Assembly (NCBI GenBank): GCA_018806915.1
Contig: JAGKQI010000093.1
Coordinates: 434,001 to 498,000 of the forward strand
Direction: 5' to 3'
Source: Phytophthora colocasiae
Taxonomy: Eukaryota; Oomycota; Peronosporomycetes; Peronosporales; Peronosporaceae
DNA: 64,000 nucleotides
The position numbers and the translations under genes were made by a program. The notes under the pieces were generated by a model. It ran no database searches and had not been told where the DNA came from. It worked only from the letters and a program-made list of their open reading frames with translations. This document shows, piece after piece, positions 1 to 10,566 of this stretch. The first letter of the stretch is position 1, and every line of letters begins with the position of its first letter.

Positions 1-172
1 TTCTCCTAACTTACTTGTCGAACATGAAAAACGCAATGGTAAATCACAGCTGGAAGCAGCACGACAGCAATCTGCTGAGCACGACTGCGTAGCAATCTTG
101 GCTTCTTGCTTCGCAGTCCGCTAGTAGTAGCTTCGACGCTCTTCAGCTGTTCATCGAGAAGTTATCGTGACA
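1..172 (-). repeat. 3' LTR of the gypsy element, partial
   Basis: This segment matches 5318-5489 base for base. On the minus strand the LTR begins TGTCACGATAAC, and the plus-strand end is TGACA at 168-172. A purine-rich tract immediately precedes it on the element strand, which fixes the LTR border at 172. The rest of the LTR lies left of the window. Confidence 0.93.
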
Positions 173-1628
173 TTCCCTCCCTCGAACGAAGGCCTCCCGT
201 GCGTTGATGGTATCGCTGTATGAGACCTTCAATGGTTTGCAGGTTGGAAGCTGGTTCCCATGTCGTTTTGACTGACTGAGCCATTTTACTTCGTAAAGGG
301 TCTGTCGGCGTGACGCCTTGTGGTTGATGATGTCTTCGACAAGCTCGCCTTCAGTTCCATCATGGAGTCGAACCTGTAAAAATTCGCTGATTCGCACGGC
401 GATTTTCAGCAGCGATGTAAGGTTTCAGCATGCTGGTGTGGAAAACCGGGTGCATTCGAATAGCTGGTGGTAGCTTGAGCTGGTAGTAGCCTCGGCCAAT
501 GCACTTGGAAACCGTAAACGGTCCTACCCATCGCGCACCGCGTTTCTTCTTCGTCGTACCCATGTCCTTAGCTGACAAGTTTCGCCACAAAGTAAAACTT
601 CAGCACCGACTTGGAACGTTTGGGCACGTCGGTTTTTGCTGAAAAGGTCTGCCATCCGTTCTTGAGAAGCAGCAATACATCGTCGAGCTTTTGCGAGCAA
701 GTCAGCCTGCTGAAGTAGGAATTCCGAATGCTTCGTTGTGCGAGATGGCTGGTCTGGTAGATTCAACGTTGCCGGTGTACTTGAATGTATCCGATGTCAG
801 CCTCGAAAGGCGACATTTGATCGCCGCTTGAATCGCGCGTTGTACGCAAATTCTGCTAGCGAAAGATGTTCATCCCAGTCATTCGAATCGGCGTTGAAAA
901 TGCTCGTAGGTAGTTTTCCAGCGTTTGGTTCAGTCGCTCGGTAACACCGTCTCCTTGAGGACGAAAAGAAGTTGTTAGCTTCTGCTCCACCTTCAGCAGT
1001 TCGCAGAGCTTGGTCCAGAACGATGAGGTAAACTTCGAGTCACGGTCGGAGAGAACAACACTCGGTAAGCCGTGGAGTCGAAAGATCTCTTGCTGGTAGT
1101 GTCTTGCAACATCTTGAGCATTGTCAGTCACCTTCCCGGTACAAAGTGAGCCCTCTTCGTAAGTTGGTCGATCACAACCATGACGCTATTGTATCCTCGA
1201 GACGTAAGCGGTAACTGAACGATGAAATCCATGGCAATGTGAGTCCATCGTTTCGTTGGAATTGCATGGCTGTTGAGGAGGCCTGGCGGTTTTTCGTTGC
1301 GTGATTTGATACGAACGCAGATTTCGCAGCCTTTCACGTATTTTGTGACGTCGCGGATCATCCGTGGCCAGTAGTAGTGCTCTTCGACAAGACGAGCTGT
1401 GCGATCAATGCCGGGATGCCCATATACAGGGCTGTCGTGAAATTCCTCCAGGACATGATCAAGGAGTTCCTTGACACGAGGAAGCACGAGTCGCAGCCGA
1501 TCGTCGTGGCCGCCTCGATAGTACAGACGTCCTTCGTGCAGTGAGTAGCGTTCGAATTGTCGAGGCGCAGCTGGAAGTGGTTCTTTGCTGGCTTGGTGCG
1601 GTACTGCCGTGTCTAATAGCCGCAACAA
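143..1628 (-). pseudogene. gypsy integrase and chromodomain, frameshifted
   Basis: The integrase zinc-binding region (GHPGIDRT and CEIC motifs) lies near 1300-1500, followed by the catalytic core with its first Asp in AMDFIV near 1220. The second Asp (VLSDRDSKF) and downstream Glu region are in another frame at 856-1131. A GPY/F-like module (WVGPFTV, then HPVFHTSMLKPY) occupies 410-540, and a chromodomain with a VEDII...YEVKWL pattern ends the protein at about 240-350. At least five frame changes separate these parts. Chromodomains of this group are known to guide integration toward modified histones. Function of this copy is not expected. Confidence 0.88.
173..183 (-). other. polypurine tract of the gypsy element
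   Basis: The minus strand reads GAGGGAGGGAA directly before the TGTCACG start of the 3' LTR. This is the expected place and composition for the plus-strand priming site. Confidence 0.75.
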
Positions 1629-1725
1629 TGCTGTGGTTGTCGGGTCTTCCCATACCGCTTCATGGCCTCGGCGACGGTAGACGATAATGCGTCGTTGACT
1701 CTTGCGCGCACTCGGCTTCGCGTTG

Positions 1726-3796
1726 CTATCGCCGCCAGAGTAATGGGTTCGGCTTGTTTCGTCGGTAAGAAGTCGGGTCGGCGCGATATGCCGTCAGCAA
1801 CTTCGTTTTGGTTTCTTGAATGTAGCGAATCTCAAAACGGTACTCAGCTAATTCATCATACCATCGAGCGATCCGTCGCGAAATTGTTTTCTGCTTGAAG
1901 ACTGTTTCCAGGCTCTTGTGATCCGTCTCGACAATAAATGGTCGGTCCAGCAGGTAAACACGCCAAGTGCGCAGACCAAACAAAATCGCCAACAGTTCCT
2001 TCTCGCGGATAGAGTAGTTCACTTCTGCAGCTTTGAATTTGCGGCCAGCAAACGCTACGGGTCGCTCAACAGCTTTGCCATCTCTGGTCTCCTTCGGAAC
2101 AGTACACCACCCATCGCGAAATCAGATGCGTCCATGCGAATGAAAAGTCCTTAGTGAAATCGGCGATCGCTAAGACGGGGTCTGCCCAACGCGTTGCTTC
2201 AACTGCTCAAAGTGATGCCGCAAAGAGGATGTCCAAGTCAACCTGTGTGCTTTTGACTTAAGCATGTTGAACAGCGGGCCAGCATCTTCTGCAAATCCAG
2301 CACAAAATCGTTGGACGTACGCTGCAGTCCGAGGAACGATTGCAGATCGTGTCTAGTCGATGGTAGTGGCCAGCTTTGTAGGACCTCGACTTTGTTTGGG
2401 TTGATTTGCACGCCTTCTCGACCCACGATGTCTCCCAAGCTAAAGGAATTGATTCCGCACAGAACACGCATTTGCTCAACTTGACGAAGAACTTGTGCTG
2501 GTGTAGTCGAGCAAACACACGATCCAGAGCGTTGAGGTGGTCTTGCAAAGTTTTGCTGCGGGTGACAAACGTAGATATCGTCGAAGTAGCTTTGGCAGAT
2601 GTCGGATAAATCTTGTAAAATTCGACGAATTCCATCGTTGAAAGTTGCAGGAGCATTAGATAGCCCCATCGGTACGACAAGATATTCGTACAAGCCGTCA
2701 GGTGCTCGAAAAGCGGTATAAGGAATGTCCTTCTCCCGCATTCGAAACTGGTAATATCCACTTAGAAGATCCATGCACGAAAAGAAATATCCGCCTTGCA
2801 TCGATTCCAAAATCTTGTCCTTTCGCGGCATGGGCATTGTCCTTCGAATTGTGTTCAAGTTCATCGCACGATAATCATGCACAATCCTCCAGCCGTCAGG
2901 TTTCTTGACACAAAATGTCGGTGCTCCGTGCGGAGACATCGACCGTCGAATCAATCCGGCCGCCTCCATTTCACGAACCCACTGCATGATTTCAGCCTCC
3001 TGCGCTGGAGATTGCCTCCACTGCTGGCGAAACACTGGATCATCGGTCTTGATGTCCATCCTGTGTTCGCCATGTTCCTCGGGTGGCAGCTCCGCTGGTA
3101 GCCTCTGGCGAAACAGGTCGGGGTATTTGCACAGGTATGGGTACACAGGGTGCCCCTTGTAGTCGTCGATGCACGTTGATTTCTGCTGGCAGTCGATTGA
3201 GGTTGGCGAGGTTGGAAGGCGAAGATGTATTCCACCTCTTTATCCTTCTTTATCAGACGTCGGAACTGCTTCGCTGAGATAATCTTCGTTTCACCAAACT
3301 CCACCGAGTAATACGATTCCTGTGCTGATATAGGCAGTCTTTTAGTCCTCGCACGACGGAAGTTGGCAATCAAACTTCGCAACGAGTGTTGTAAGGTTTC
3401 GATAGAAGGTCGAATAGCTCCTGACCGCCAATCAATTCGTGGATTTACTGTACTCAACCACGGCATCCCCAAGAGCACGTCTCGTCCATCAGGTACCGGA
3501 AGAACAAGGAATTCCGCTGTGTAGACGTCAAACCCTGTGATTGTCATGCTCAGCTGAATCGTTTCTTTCTTGACGTGAACGGTCTCGGTGTTTGCCATGG
3601 TCAAGGCAAGCATCATCTCGTGTGTCTTCACTTTGTCTTCTAAAGAATTTGCCTTGATAAATGCTGGACTAACTGCATTGACAGACGCTCCGCTATCGAT
3701 GAACCCGCTGGCGTTGACTTCCTTTAACTGCACTCTCATCGTGCACTCCATTTGTATGAATGGATGATTTGAGCATTTGCTGACGTTGATGCACAC
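1726..3796 (-). pseudogene. gypsy protease, reverse transcriptase and RNase H, frameshifted
   Basis: An aspartic protease with a DSGAS active site lies near 3690. Reverse transcriptase runs from about 3146 to 2400, with the CMDLLSGYYQ catalytic motif, the PMGLSNAPATF motif and a YFDD box near 2580. RNase H (ETDHKSLE, near 1930) follows in a different frame at 1726-2022. The domain order protease-RT-RNase H is that of Ty3/gypsy pol. Frame changes fall between protease and RT, inside the RT C-terminal part, and between RT and RNase H. Confidence 0.88.
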
Positions 3797-5135
3797 CGTC
3801 TTGACTTCACCTTTGTTTTTGTCCCTTTGATGGGCTTGGGACCGTACTCGCTTGATCGCCCGGCATCAAGCGAGTTTACCTCGTTTAAAGGCTCATCTGC
3901 CGCGTCGAGGTCGTTGATCACAAGCTTGTCGATCAGCGCGAAGTACTTAACTTGTAATCGGTTTTGTCGCTCTTGTTCCGCTGAGGTTTCCCGTTGTTGG
4001 CAGGTTTCGGTCTCTTTTCAGGGTACTTCACCCAGCAGTTGTCAGGGTTGTGATAACCTTTATCACAGTGAGGACATTTCGCTTGCCATTGGAACCGGCT
4101 GAGTTCGCGGATTTAGTGTTGTTCCGTCCTGCTTCCTTCCTTGGAGTATCCACCAGACGTGTTCTTCTCGGACGGGGCTGCTGGCTTGCTTTCTTCAAGT
4201 CGTTCCAGCTCAACTTCGCTAAATCCTTCCGCGATCACATCCTCCAGTGTCTCAGCTTTTCGCAGTATCTGCTTCCGCAAGTTGTTGCTGCTTAAACCCT
4301 TTAGGAAGATTTCCTTCGCGAAGACAGGGTCGATGGGAACGAGCCGAAGTTTTTCTTGAAATTTGGCCACATAGCCCTGGTAGGAGCCCCGCTGCCTAAA
4401 ATTTAGCAGCTCGTTGCGCAGCTTTTGCTGGAAGTTGGGCTCTTTGAAGTTCTTCTCAAGTGACACCTTCATGGCAGACCACGTTTTGATTGTAGTGAAA
4501 GTCGTCATGTACGTCTCGTACCAAATGGCGCCACTCTTCTTCACGCATTGAGCGAGTTCTCGGCCAAGTTCAACGTCATCCGCCTGAAGGTCGTATCCCT
4601 TAAACGAAAAGTAGGTCTCGAACTGAAAGATAAAGCTGTTTAGCTTCACACCACTGATCTCTCCTTCAAATAGTGGAGGTTTGGTGTCCATCTTTCGTAG
4701 CTGACGACGCCCAGGCGACGTCATCTCGATGTCCTCTTGTGGTCGAGCTGCTGCCACAGGCTGGGGAGTCTCGGCCGGTTGCTGTTGCATTTGAGCAACT
4801 GCTGCCGCTGTTTGCTGAGCAAGTTCATGCATTTGGCCAACGGCTCCAACACGAGCCTGCATTTCTGCGATAGCTGTCGCGGTCTGCGTCACAGCCTCTT
4901 CTACGTGACGAACAGCTTCAGCATTCTGCTGTGTCGCCTGCTGCGTAGTCGTGACGGTTGCCACTAAGGCGTCGATGCCTTCGAGGATGCGGTCGAGGCG
5001 ATGGTTGACTTGGCCCATTCGCTCGTCCATCTCTCCGATCAACCCCTCCAGACGATCGACACGCTCGCTGGTTTGATCAGCGGGTGCCCCGGTTAAAGCA
5101 AGTTGACGCTCAGCGGCTCTTCGACGTGTTTCCAT
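3736..5135 (-). pseudogene. gypsy gag with CCHC zinc knuckle, frameshifted
   Basis: From the first ATG at 5135 an open frame of about 340 codons runs to 4113. It has a predicted coiled-coil, Gln/Ala-rich N-terminal half and a retrotransposon gag core (KLNSFIFQFETYF, IKTWSAMKVSLEKNF). A CPHC...H...C zinc knuckle is readable near 4035-4080 but in a shifted frame, so gag is broken just before its nucleic-acid-binding end. The open frame extends upstream of 5135 but without another ATG. Confidence 0.85.
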
Positions 5136-5317
5136 TCTTGGTCGTTGGACTGCAAACTCTACTATGTCGCAATAAGTCGTCACTTATTGTGTAGATGGTA
5201 GCACTAGCAGAGGAGTAATGTAGTTGAAGACTCAGGCAAGCTTGCCGTCGACGTTAACAATCAACTAGTTGTTCTTGAACAAGGTAAATTGAGATCTGAT
5301 TGTTTTGCAGTTATCTG

Positions 5318-5489
5318 TTCTCCTAACTTACTTGTCGAACATGAAAAACGCAATGGTAAATCACAGCTGGAAGCAGCACGACAGCAATCTGCTGAGCACG
5401 ACTGCGTAGCAATCTTGGCTTCTTGCTTCGCAGTCCGCTAGTAGTAGCTTCGACGCTCTTCAGCTGTTCATCGAGAAGTTATCGTGACA
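5318..5489 (-). repeat. 5' LTR of the gypsy element (minimum extent)
   Basis: The right border at 5489 (TGACA on the plus strand) is clear. The inner border lies somewhere between 5136 and 5318 and cannot be fixed, because the partner LTR is truncated by the window. No TGG, the usual start of a tRNA-primed primer binding site, is seen on the element strand between 5318 and the gag ATG. Confidence 0.9.
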
Positions 5490-5490
5490 C

Positions 5491-5658
5491 AAGTACGCCG
5501 AGTACCTGCTGGATGCTCTTCAAGGCGACAACAAGGAATTTATCACATTCGAACACGCCATCCATGGAACGATCTTGTCGACGCCGTTAAATCCTGGTGA
5601 GTCCGGAAGTCCCATCTGCGGAATGGAATTGCTCATCTCGTACATCAAAAGCGGATAA
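5491..5658 (+). pseudogene. 3' end of an alpha/beta-hydrolase (TAP-like/S33 type) gene cut by the retrotransposon
   Basis: Starting at the base after the LTR border, a clean plus-strand frame of 55 codons ends in TAA at 5656. It contains HAIHG (candidate catalytic His region) and GSPICG, a pattern seen at the C-terminus of secreted serine hydrolases with a TAP-like domain in oomycetes (family recognised from memory). The frame has no start codon and enters the LTR directly. I infer that the element inserted into the coding sequence and that the 5' part lies left of the window. It could still be part of a chimeric transcript started in the LTR. Confidence 0.6.
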
Positions 5659-6164
5659 ATCTCGTGTGAGGAAGATGCCGCCTTTCAACATGACCATTAC
5701 GACGGAATATCGGAACGGCTACCTGTTCACCAGGGTTTGGTAATTTTCCGTAACTATTGCCGATATTGGCAATGTCATATTGCCATAATTTATTGCTCCT
5801 CAACCCCAATAACATGCAATTTTTTATACAGGTCAATCTTGGCTATAGCCAAATGTCGTTGACATGTGTGGTTGTTTTTGGCAATGGATGGTAGCGAGAA
5901 CTATCGCCAAACCGGTTGTGTGGCCACGTTTGCACACAGGGCACACGGGTTATTACAGTTGCTTGTCATTTCCTAATTATATTATATCAGTTGATTTGTG
6001 TGATGTCGAGGAATTCGGACTATGACCTGTGTGTGTTGGTTGGAGAGGTTGGACGCGGTGGGAGGGTTCTCGAGGTAACCCCCTCCTGAATCCAGGCGCA
6101 TCGACAGCAACCAACTCGTTCAAAAACTCATGAGAAAAGACGACATAGTGTCACATAATAATAA

Positions 6165-6195
6165 TAGGTCACATGAATAATATTCATGTGACCTA
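6165..6195. repeat. inverted repeat with 14-bp arms and 3-nt loop
   Basis: The arms are TAGGTCACATGAAT and ATTCATGTGACCTA around the loop AAT. The arms match perfectly. Transcribed on either strand it would form a stable hairpin. No gene is attached to it. Confidence 0.85.
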
Positions 6196-6548
6196 CTGAC
6201 TTGGTTGACATTGTCGAAAAATGTGGCAATAACTCAATTATTTATTGGCTTGGATGAAGGCCTCCAATCCGTATGATATTGTATTTTTCCTATCCCTGCT
6301 GTTCACTGATGACGCGTACGATGGAGTCTATGACGAGAATTTGTTCTAACTTATCAAGCCGTTGGAATTTCAGCTGTGCAATCAGGAGAGCAGTCGCAGT
6401 CGGGAGCTAAACATTTGCCGCAGTCCCATAGATTAGAATCTGTCCTAAAGAGGCAAAAAAGGAAAAAAAGTCATGACTTGGTTATGACCTTGTGACCTGC
6501 TATCCAAAGATGCCAGTCGCTTTTTGCATATTACCTGCGGATTCCTGC

Positions 6549-6568
6549 AGTTGTACTGCAGTACAACT
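6549..6568. repeat. perfect 20-bp palindrome
   Basis: AGTTGTACTG is followed at once by its reverse complement CAGTACAACT. It sits in the same intergenic stretch as the hairpin at 6165. Its role is unknown. Confidence 0.85.
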
Positions 6569-6980
6569 ACATGTACCTGCAACATACTTAAGTAGAAGAT
6601 CACGCCGATTTGTCAAATAATTATTGATACTAATACATGTATCAGTTATTACGTGAATGTGCTTTATTGGTGCAACTACGTTGTCAATAATTGTGGTCCA
6701 GCTAGAGCGTGATGTTCCCCTTGCATGCGCTACAGGTGACATTACGATAACTGAGCTGTTGAAAGATGTATTCGATCGGCGATTTTCTTGCCTCGAGCTG
6801 TGAATTTTGGGCCTTTTGACTCGGATGGTGGACGCCAACAACAAAGCTAAACGATGATTGACAACAGTATCGTTGCCAAAGCGTGGAGACCTGATGCCAG
6901 AACCGAAATGATTAAAGTAAGTTACAAATTGTAACTACTACCTACCAATAATCTTGTGTCTATACAAGTGTCGGGTACAG

Positions 6981-8000
6981 CTACTGGTCGTACACCGGCG
7001 CGAACTTGCAGTCACCCTCGTCTTGAACCCAGCACTTGTGGCTAACATTTTCAGCCGTGTGGAGGAACAAACCGCCACGCTTGTCCAGCGTCTGCAAACC
7101 AAAAGTGTCCGATGTGTACTCGAGAGTATCCTTCATGTCCACCACCGTGAGGTTCTTGTACTGGGTTTCGATCTCCTCGATCGTGTCCACCTCCGAGTAG
7201 CGGCCAAAGATGGAGCTCTCCCACGGCATGATAATGTCATCGGCTGGGGAAGCGAAAAAGTGGGCCTCCTCGACCCTGAGGAAGTTAGCCTTACGGCGGT
7301 GCTGGTCGAAGATGCACTGATCGTCGCCAGGGAGACAACGGTTCACGTTGTTGTACACGGGGAGGAAAAAGTTACCCGTGGAGAAGCTACCGAATTGCGG
7401 CCAACGGTTCACATTGAACTGTGCGTACGTGTACTGAGCATCGGGGTTCTCGATCGTGTAAAGCACGAACTCTTTCTGCATCTTCCCGTAGTAATCTTCG
7501 GGGCCGTATACGGAGTAGTTAAAAGCAGTTTCTGGGATGATCGCCCTGAAGAACGCGCCACCGTCAGCAATGGACTTCTCCACCCGTTCAGGGCCGATGA
7601 ATTGACCGTTCTGCAGACCGCCAAGACTGATGTAGCGCTTCACCTTGTGGTCATCCATCTCTTCCATCACAGCTCGTGAAATGGGTCCACCCAGCGAGTG
7701 GCCGATGAAGATATAGCCGTCGTCATACGCCGAGTTGTTAGCGACCACTTCGCGCACCGCTTTCACAGCGTTGGGAACTTGAGTCAGGAGCGATTGAATC
7801 GAGCAGATACCATCGCAAAACGACAGCGACGCCACAGTACGACCCTCAGCTGTGAGATTGGCTACGAAGTTTTCGCCATCCTCATAAGTTCTCGTGACGC
7901 CGTGGAAAAAGATCACTGGCAGGTTAGATGCTGCTGAGGCGACGTTCACGAGAGCAACCGCGCATGAAACGAACGGGAGAAGGACGTTGCACCCGAACAT
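6981..8000 (-). CDS. palmitoyl-protein thioesterase
   Basis: A single exon of 339 codons encodes a secreted or lysosomal-type thioesterase that removes thioester-linked fatty acyl groups from cysteines of proteins. A signal peptide covers about residues 1-24. The oxyanion-side HG pair is at residues 33-34, the nucleophile Ser102 lies in GHSLGG, and the C-terminal part carries SDTFGLQTLDKRG (candidate Asp near 298) and ENVSHKC (candidate His near 321). Length and motif order fit the PPT1 family. The ATG at 8000 directly precedes the signal peptide. It is followed on the same strand by no close gene. The opposite strand also carries a long open frame, which I treat as a shadow. Confidence 0.92.
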   Translation of the reverse strand: MFGCNVLLPFVSCAVALVNVASAASNLPVIFFHGVTRTYEDGENFVANLTAEGRTVASLSFCDGICSIQSLLTQVPNAVKAVREVVANNSAYDDGYIFIGHSLGGPISRAVMEEMDDHKVKRYISLGGLQNGQFIGPERVEKSIADGGAFFRAIIPETAFNYSVYGPEDYYGKMQKEFVLYTIENPDAQYTYAQFNVNRWPQFGSFSTGNFFLPVYNNVNRCLPGDDQCIFDQHRRKANFLRVEEAHFFASPADDIIMPWESSIFGRYSEVDTIEEIETQYKNLTVVDMKDTLEYTSDTFGLQTLDKRGGLFLHTAENVSHKCWVQDEGDCKFAPVYDQ

Positions 8001-8884
8001 GGTGGAGAATGACGACTTGAGGGCTTATTGGTAAATTTCGAGACTTGCTCGGAATGCTTCAGGAAAAACAAACTGTTGGTAGAGACCCAGTCGCAGCAGA
8101 TCGATGAAGGTATTCAATCCTCTTTCGTCGATCGAAGCTTGTTACCGGTTGTAAACGCACACTCCGTACGTGAATGATTAGGGACAGGGAAGGTTGAAGC
8201 GAAGATACCATGCACCAGGCATGATCTGCAGCAGTGGTTACGGATCGAACCAAAGTAAACCGTGCTCAAATTCAGCATCTTGGAAATTAGCCATGACCTC
8301 ATTGCCTTTGTTGGAACAGCTACTTACTATTCATACAATCACCATTTCAAAATCCAGACAAGTTCACACAGTATACAGCGTGGCTGGCTAGCATTGAGGC
8401 ACTTGTGATTCGACCTGGCGATGACATCCGCCTCGGACTCCGATGGCACTGCCATACATGCAGAATAGTAGGGCAAAAACAAAGCGCGGAGCCACGGAAA
8501 TGAGCCAATAGACTTAAGAAATGTAAGAGCATGTTTAGTCACGCTTGGTAAAAAATACACCAGGAGGCAGAAGGCAAGCATTGATGATGAATTGCGCCAT
8601 CTGTCCACACTGAAGTTGACAGTCAACTTGACTGGACGCTTCATATCTTCTTTCCATGGTACGCGAGAAATTGGCCGATGTAGCTGACAGCGTGCAAATC
8701 GATCGATTTGCACAGTCAAAGGCAATCGGAAGGACCTGAAGCCAAAACGTATTCATAACTTGAATCTTTTTAACCCCCGTTGTAAGGTGAAGACAGCAAA
8801 ACCAAAATGCACCACAAAATAGGTTTTATGACTTTCCCCTGCGGTCTCTTCATCACTATCTGATATCGCTTTTCCATCTCCAGC
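8001..8884. other. intergenic, no gene recognised
   Basis: This gap separates the thioesterase start from the rhomboid stop. Short reading frames occur on both strands, but none resembles a known family or shows clear splice continuity. Confidence 0.55.
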
Positions 8885-9622
8885 TTAAACGTAACGAGGT
8901 GGTCGTCTCAATAGCAAAAACGTTGCCAATCCACACAGAATTCCAGTCGTATGGCCTTCACGCGGTGCGGAATCCAATGCCCACGGTGGGCGCTCCCCTT
9001 CATCTCTTGTCAGGAACATTGCACTGAAAAACCAAAGCGGCCATCTCATCCATCGCCGTGTAAGTGCCACTCTCGACGGCGGATACAGCAGTGCATTCAA
9101 CGTCACAATGGCGTCCACAGCACATGACGCGCCGCCAACCATCTGAAGTCTTGGGAACACCAAATCATCCCGCTCTTCACCCCCAGACGCTAGTGAAACC
9201 ACGTTAGCGAGTGTTCCACTACCCACGTACAGCGAAATGAACCGGGAATTGCCTAGTGCTCGACACACATGTCGTCCGGAGATCGCAAGCCATAGCATAT
9301 TCAGCAAAGCGGTGCCTGCTGCAGGTGTATACAGCGTCGACGTGACTAAAGTATAAGCTCCTCCATGTTTCACCCGACTGCGGGAGGTCTCAAAGTGCCT
9401 GGCAATGAAATCGGAGCTCGCAAAGGTCCCCGTTACGGGGTTGGCATACAACTGAATGCTGCTGATAGTGGCGAGGAGACCGAAAAGAGCAGTTGTGGAC
9501 TCTGGTGGGGGCAAGGGAGGACGGGGTAAACGATGGGGATGGCTTCTGTGACGAACGGAGCCGCTGTAGCGCACGTGGGGGCTTAAGAGGAGCCTTATTG
9601 GGCGGTGTCGGCTTAGCATCAT
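8885..9622 (-). CDS. rhomboid-family intramembrane serine protease, probably mitochondrial
   Basis: The 245-residue protein starts with an Arg/His/Pro-rich, acid-poor leader (about residues 1-42) that could target mitochondria, followed by several hydrophobic segments. The predicted nucleophile is Ser166 in GGASCAVDA, at the start of a membrane helix. The paired His is near residue 226 in EGHTTGILCG, the typical G/A-rich final helix. This Ser/His dyad and spacing are those of rhomboids, and the leader suggests a PARL-like member. The residue after Ser is Cys rather than the usual Gly. The start used is the first ATG (9622); the frame is open further upstream without ATG. Confidence 0.82.
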   Translation of the reverse strand: MMLSRHRPIRLLLSPHVRYSGSVRHRSHPHRLPRPPLPPPESTTALFGLLATISSIQLYANPVTGTFASSDFIARHFETSRSRVKHGGAYTLVTSTLYTPAAGTALLNMLWLAISGRHVCRALGNSRFISLYVGSGTLANVVSLASGGEERDDLVFPRLQMVGGASCAVDAIVTLNALLYPPSRVALTRRWMRWPLWFFSAMFLTRDEGERPPWALDSAPREGHTTGILCGLATFLLLRRPPRYV

Positions 9623-10521
9623 TTTGGAGTGACGTGACACACGGGCTTCAGAAAATTACCGGTATTAAACCGGAAATCTTTAAGTTCGCTCTACTGGCAC
9701 ACAAAAAAGCGCACTTTACCAAAATAGTCTTGGTCTCTGATTAGCCAAACACAAATTTATCGGTTTTATGTCGGTATTGTGTCGTCTCAACTAAATAAAT
9801 CTGGACCCAGTTTTCACCTTTTGGTTGAGACAGGGAGCACTTTTCACTCCTTATTAAGAGTACATCAGAGTGTAAATCAGGGTGTGCACCCCGTTTAAAA
9901 ATTATGTAGAGACAGGGCCCATTAGTTACGGTGCCCGGCTCAATAGTTGGCAATGTGCCGGTACCGGCTGTGACGAACTGTGACATGGGTAGGTTCGCGT
10001 TAAGTGCGCACCACTTTAAGCGAGCCAGCTACCGGTTAGAGACCGGGTTACCGGTTCAAACAAAACATTGACCAGAACGAACGTGCTGAACTCTTGAACC
10101 GGACGTCGAAGTTTAACTACACGAGGGTGCAATCGCTTGGAGGTCATAACCAGTCTAGCAGAATGCTCTGTGCCTCATTACTTTCATTGCGCGCGCTGGA
10201 CTTACGCAGCTGCAATGACGCCATTCAGAATGGCTTCTCACTACGATGATCACATCACAATGCCCGTCGAAAGATTAACTACGATGATACCCGTCATGGA
10301 GTATTGTACGCCTCGAATTATTAACTGCAGCTTTTCAAGGCACCGCGGTTCGCTGTGTCTTGTTTGATTTTAAAGAGTGATCGCAAAATTAAATATTTTA
10401 TGGTATCATACCGGTATATATCAGTTTTCAACTGTCTTACCATACAAAAGTAAAGTGTCACTGATTATATATAGTTTTTATGAATTGATATAGTATTAAA
10501 CACCAGGTACTACTTCCACAA
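9623..10521. other. intergenic, no gene recognised
   Basis: No coding region is supported. The motif ACCGGT and near variants recur (about 9659, 10030, 10050, 10410), without a clear period. The right end is the TTAA target of the piggyBac-like element. Confidence 0.55.
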
Positions 10522-10566
10522 TTAACCCATGTAGGACGAGGATTTATTCTGTATTATACAGAATAA
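10522..10566 (+). repeat. left terminal inverted repeat of the piggyBac-like element
   Basis: TTAACCC at the tip is followed by TGTAGGACGAGG and a 19-bp imperfect palindrome at 10546-10564. It pairs with 14081-14120. Confidence 0.88.

Larger units (their letters stand above)
1..5489 (-). mobile_element. Ty3/gypsy chromovirus LTR retrotransposon, left end cut by window
   Basis: Reading on the minus strand, the order is LTR (right), gag, zinc knuckle, protease, reverse transcriptase, RNase H, integrase, chromodomain, polypurine tract, LTR (left). The order and the C-terminal chromodomain define a chromovirus of the Ty3/gypsy group. The visible 172 bp of the left LTR is identical to the right LTR at 5318-5489, which suggests a recent insertion. 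The coding body nevertheless changes reading frame about ten times, so this copy cannot make a continuous polyprotein as read here. It joins directly onto the 3' end of a hydrolase gene at 5490. The left flank is outside the window, so the target-site duplication cannot be checked. Confidence 0.93.
5659..6980. other. intergenic, no gene recognised
   Basis: Only short, unconvincing reading frames are present. Two sequence-level features stand out: an inverted repeat at 6165-6195 and a perfect 20-bp palindrome at 6549-6568. The stretch is AT-richer than its neighbours. Confidence 0.6.

Noticed and set aside
6500..6844. 114-codon minus-strand frame in the intergenic stretch
   Set aside because: It crosses the perfect palindrome and has low-complexity, non-conserved composition.
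6954..7679. 241-codon open frame opposite the thioesterase
   Set aside because: The minus-strand thioesterase has all family motifs; the plus-strand frame has none.
8339..8725. 128-codon minus-strand frame in the gap before the rhomboid gene
   Set aside because: No start context, splice continuity or family resemblance was found.
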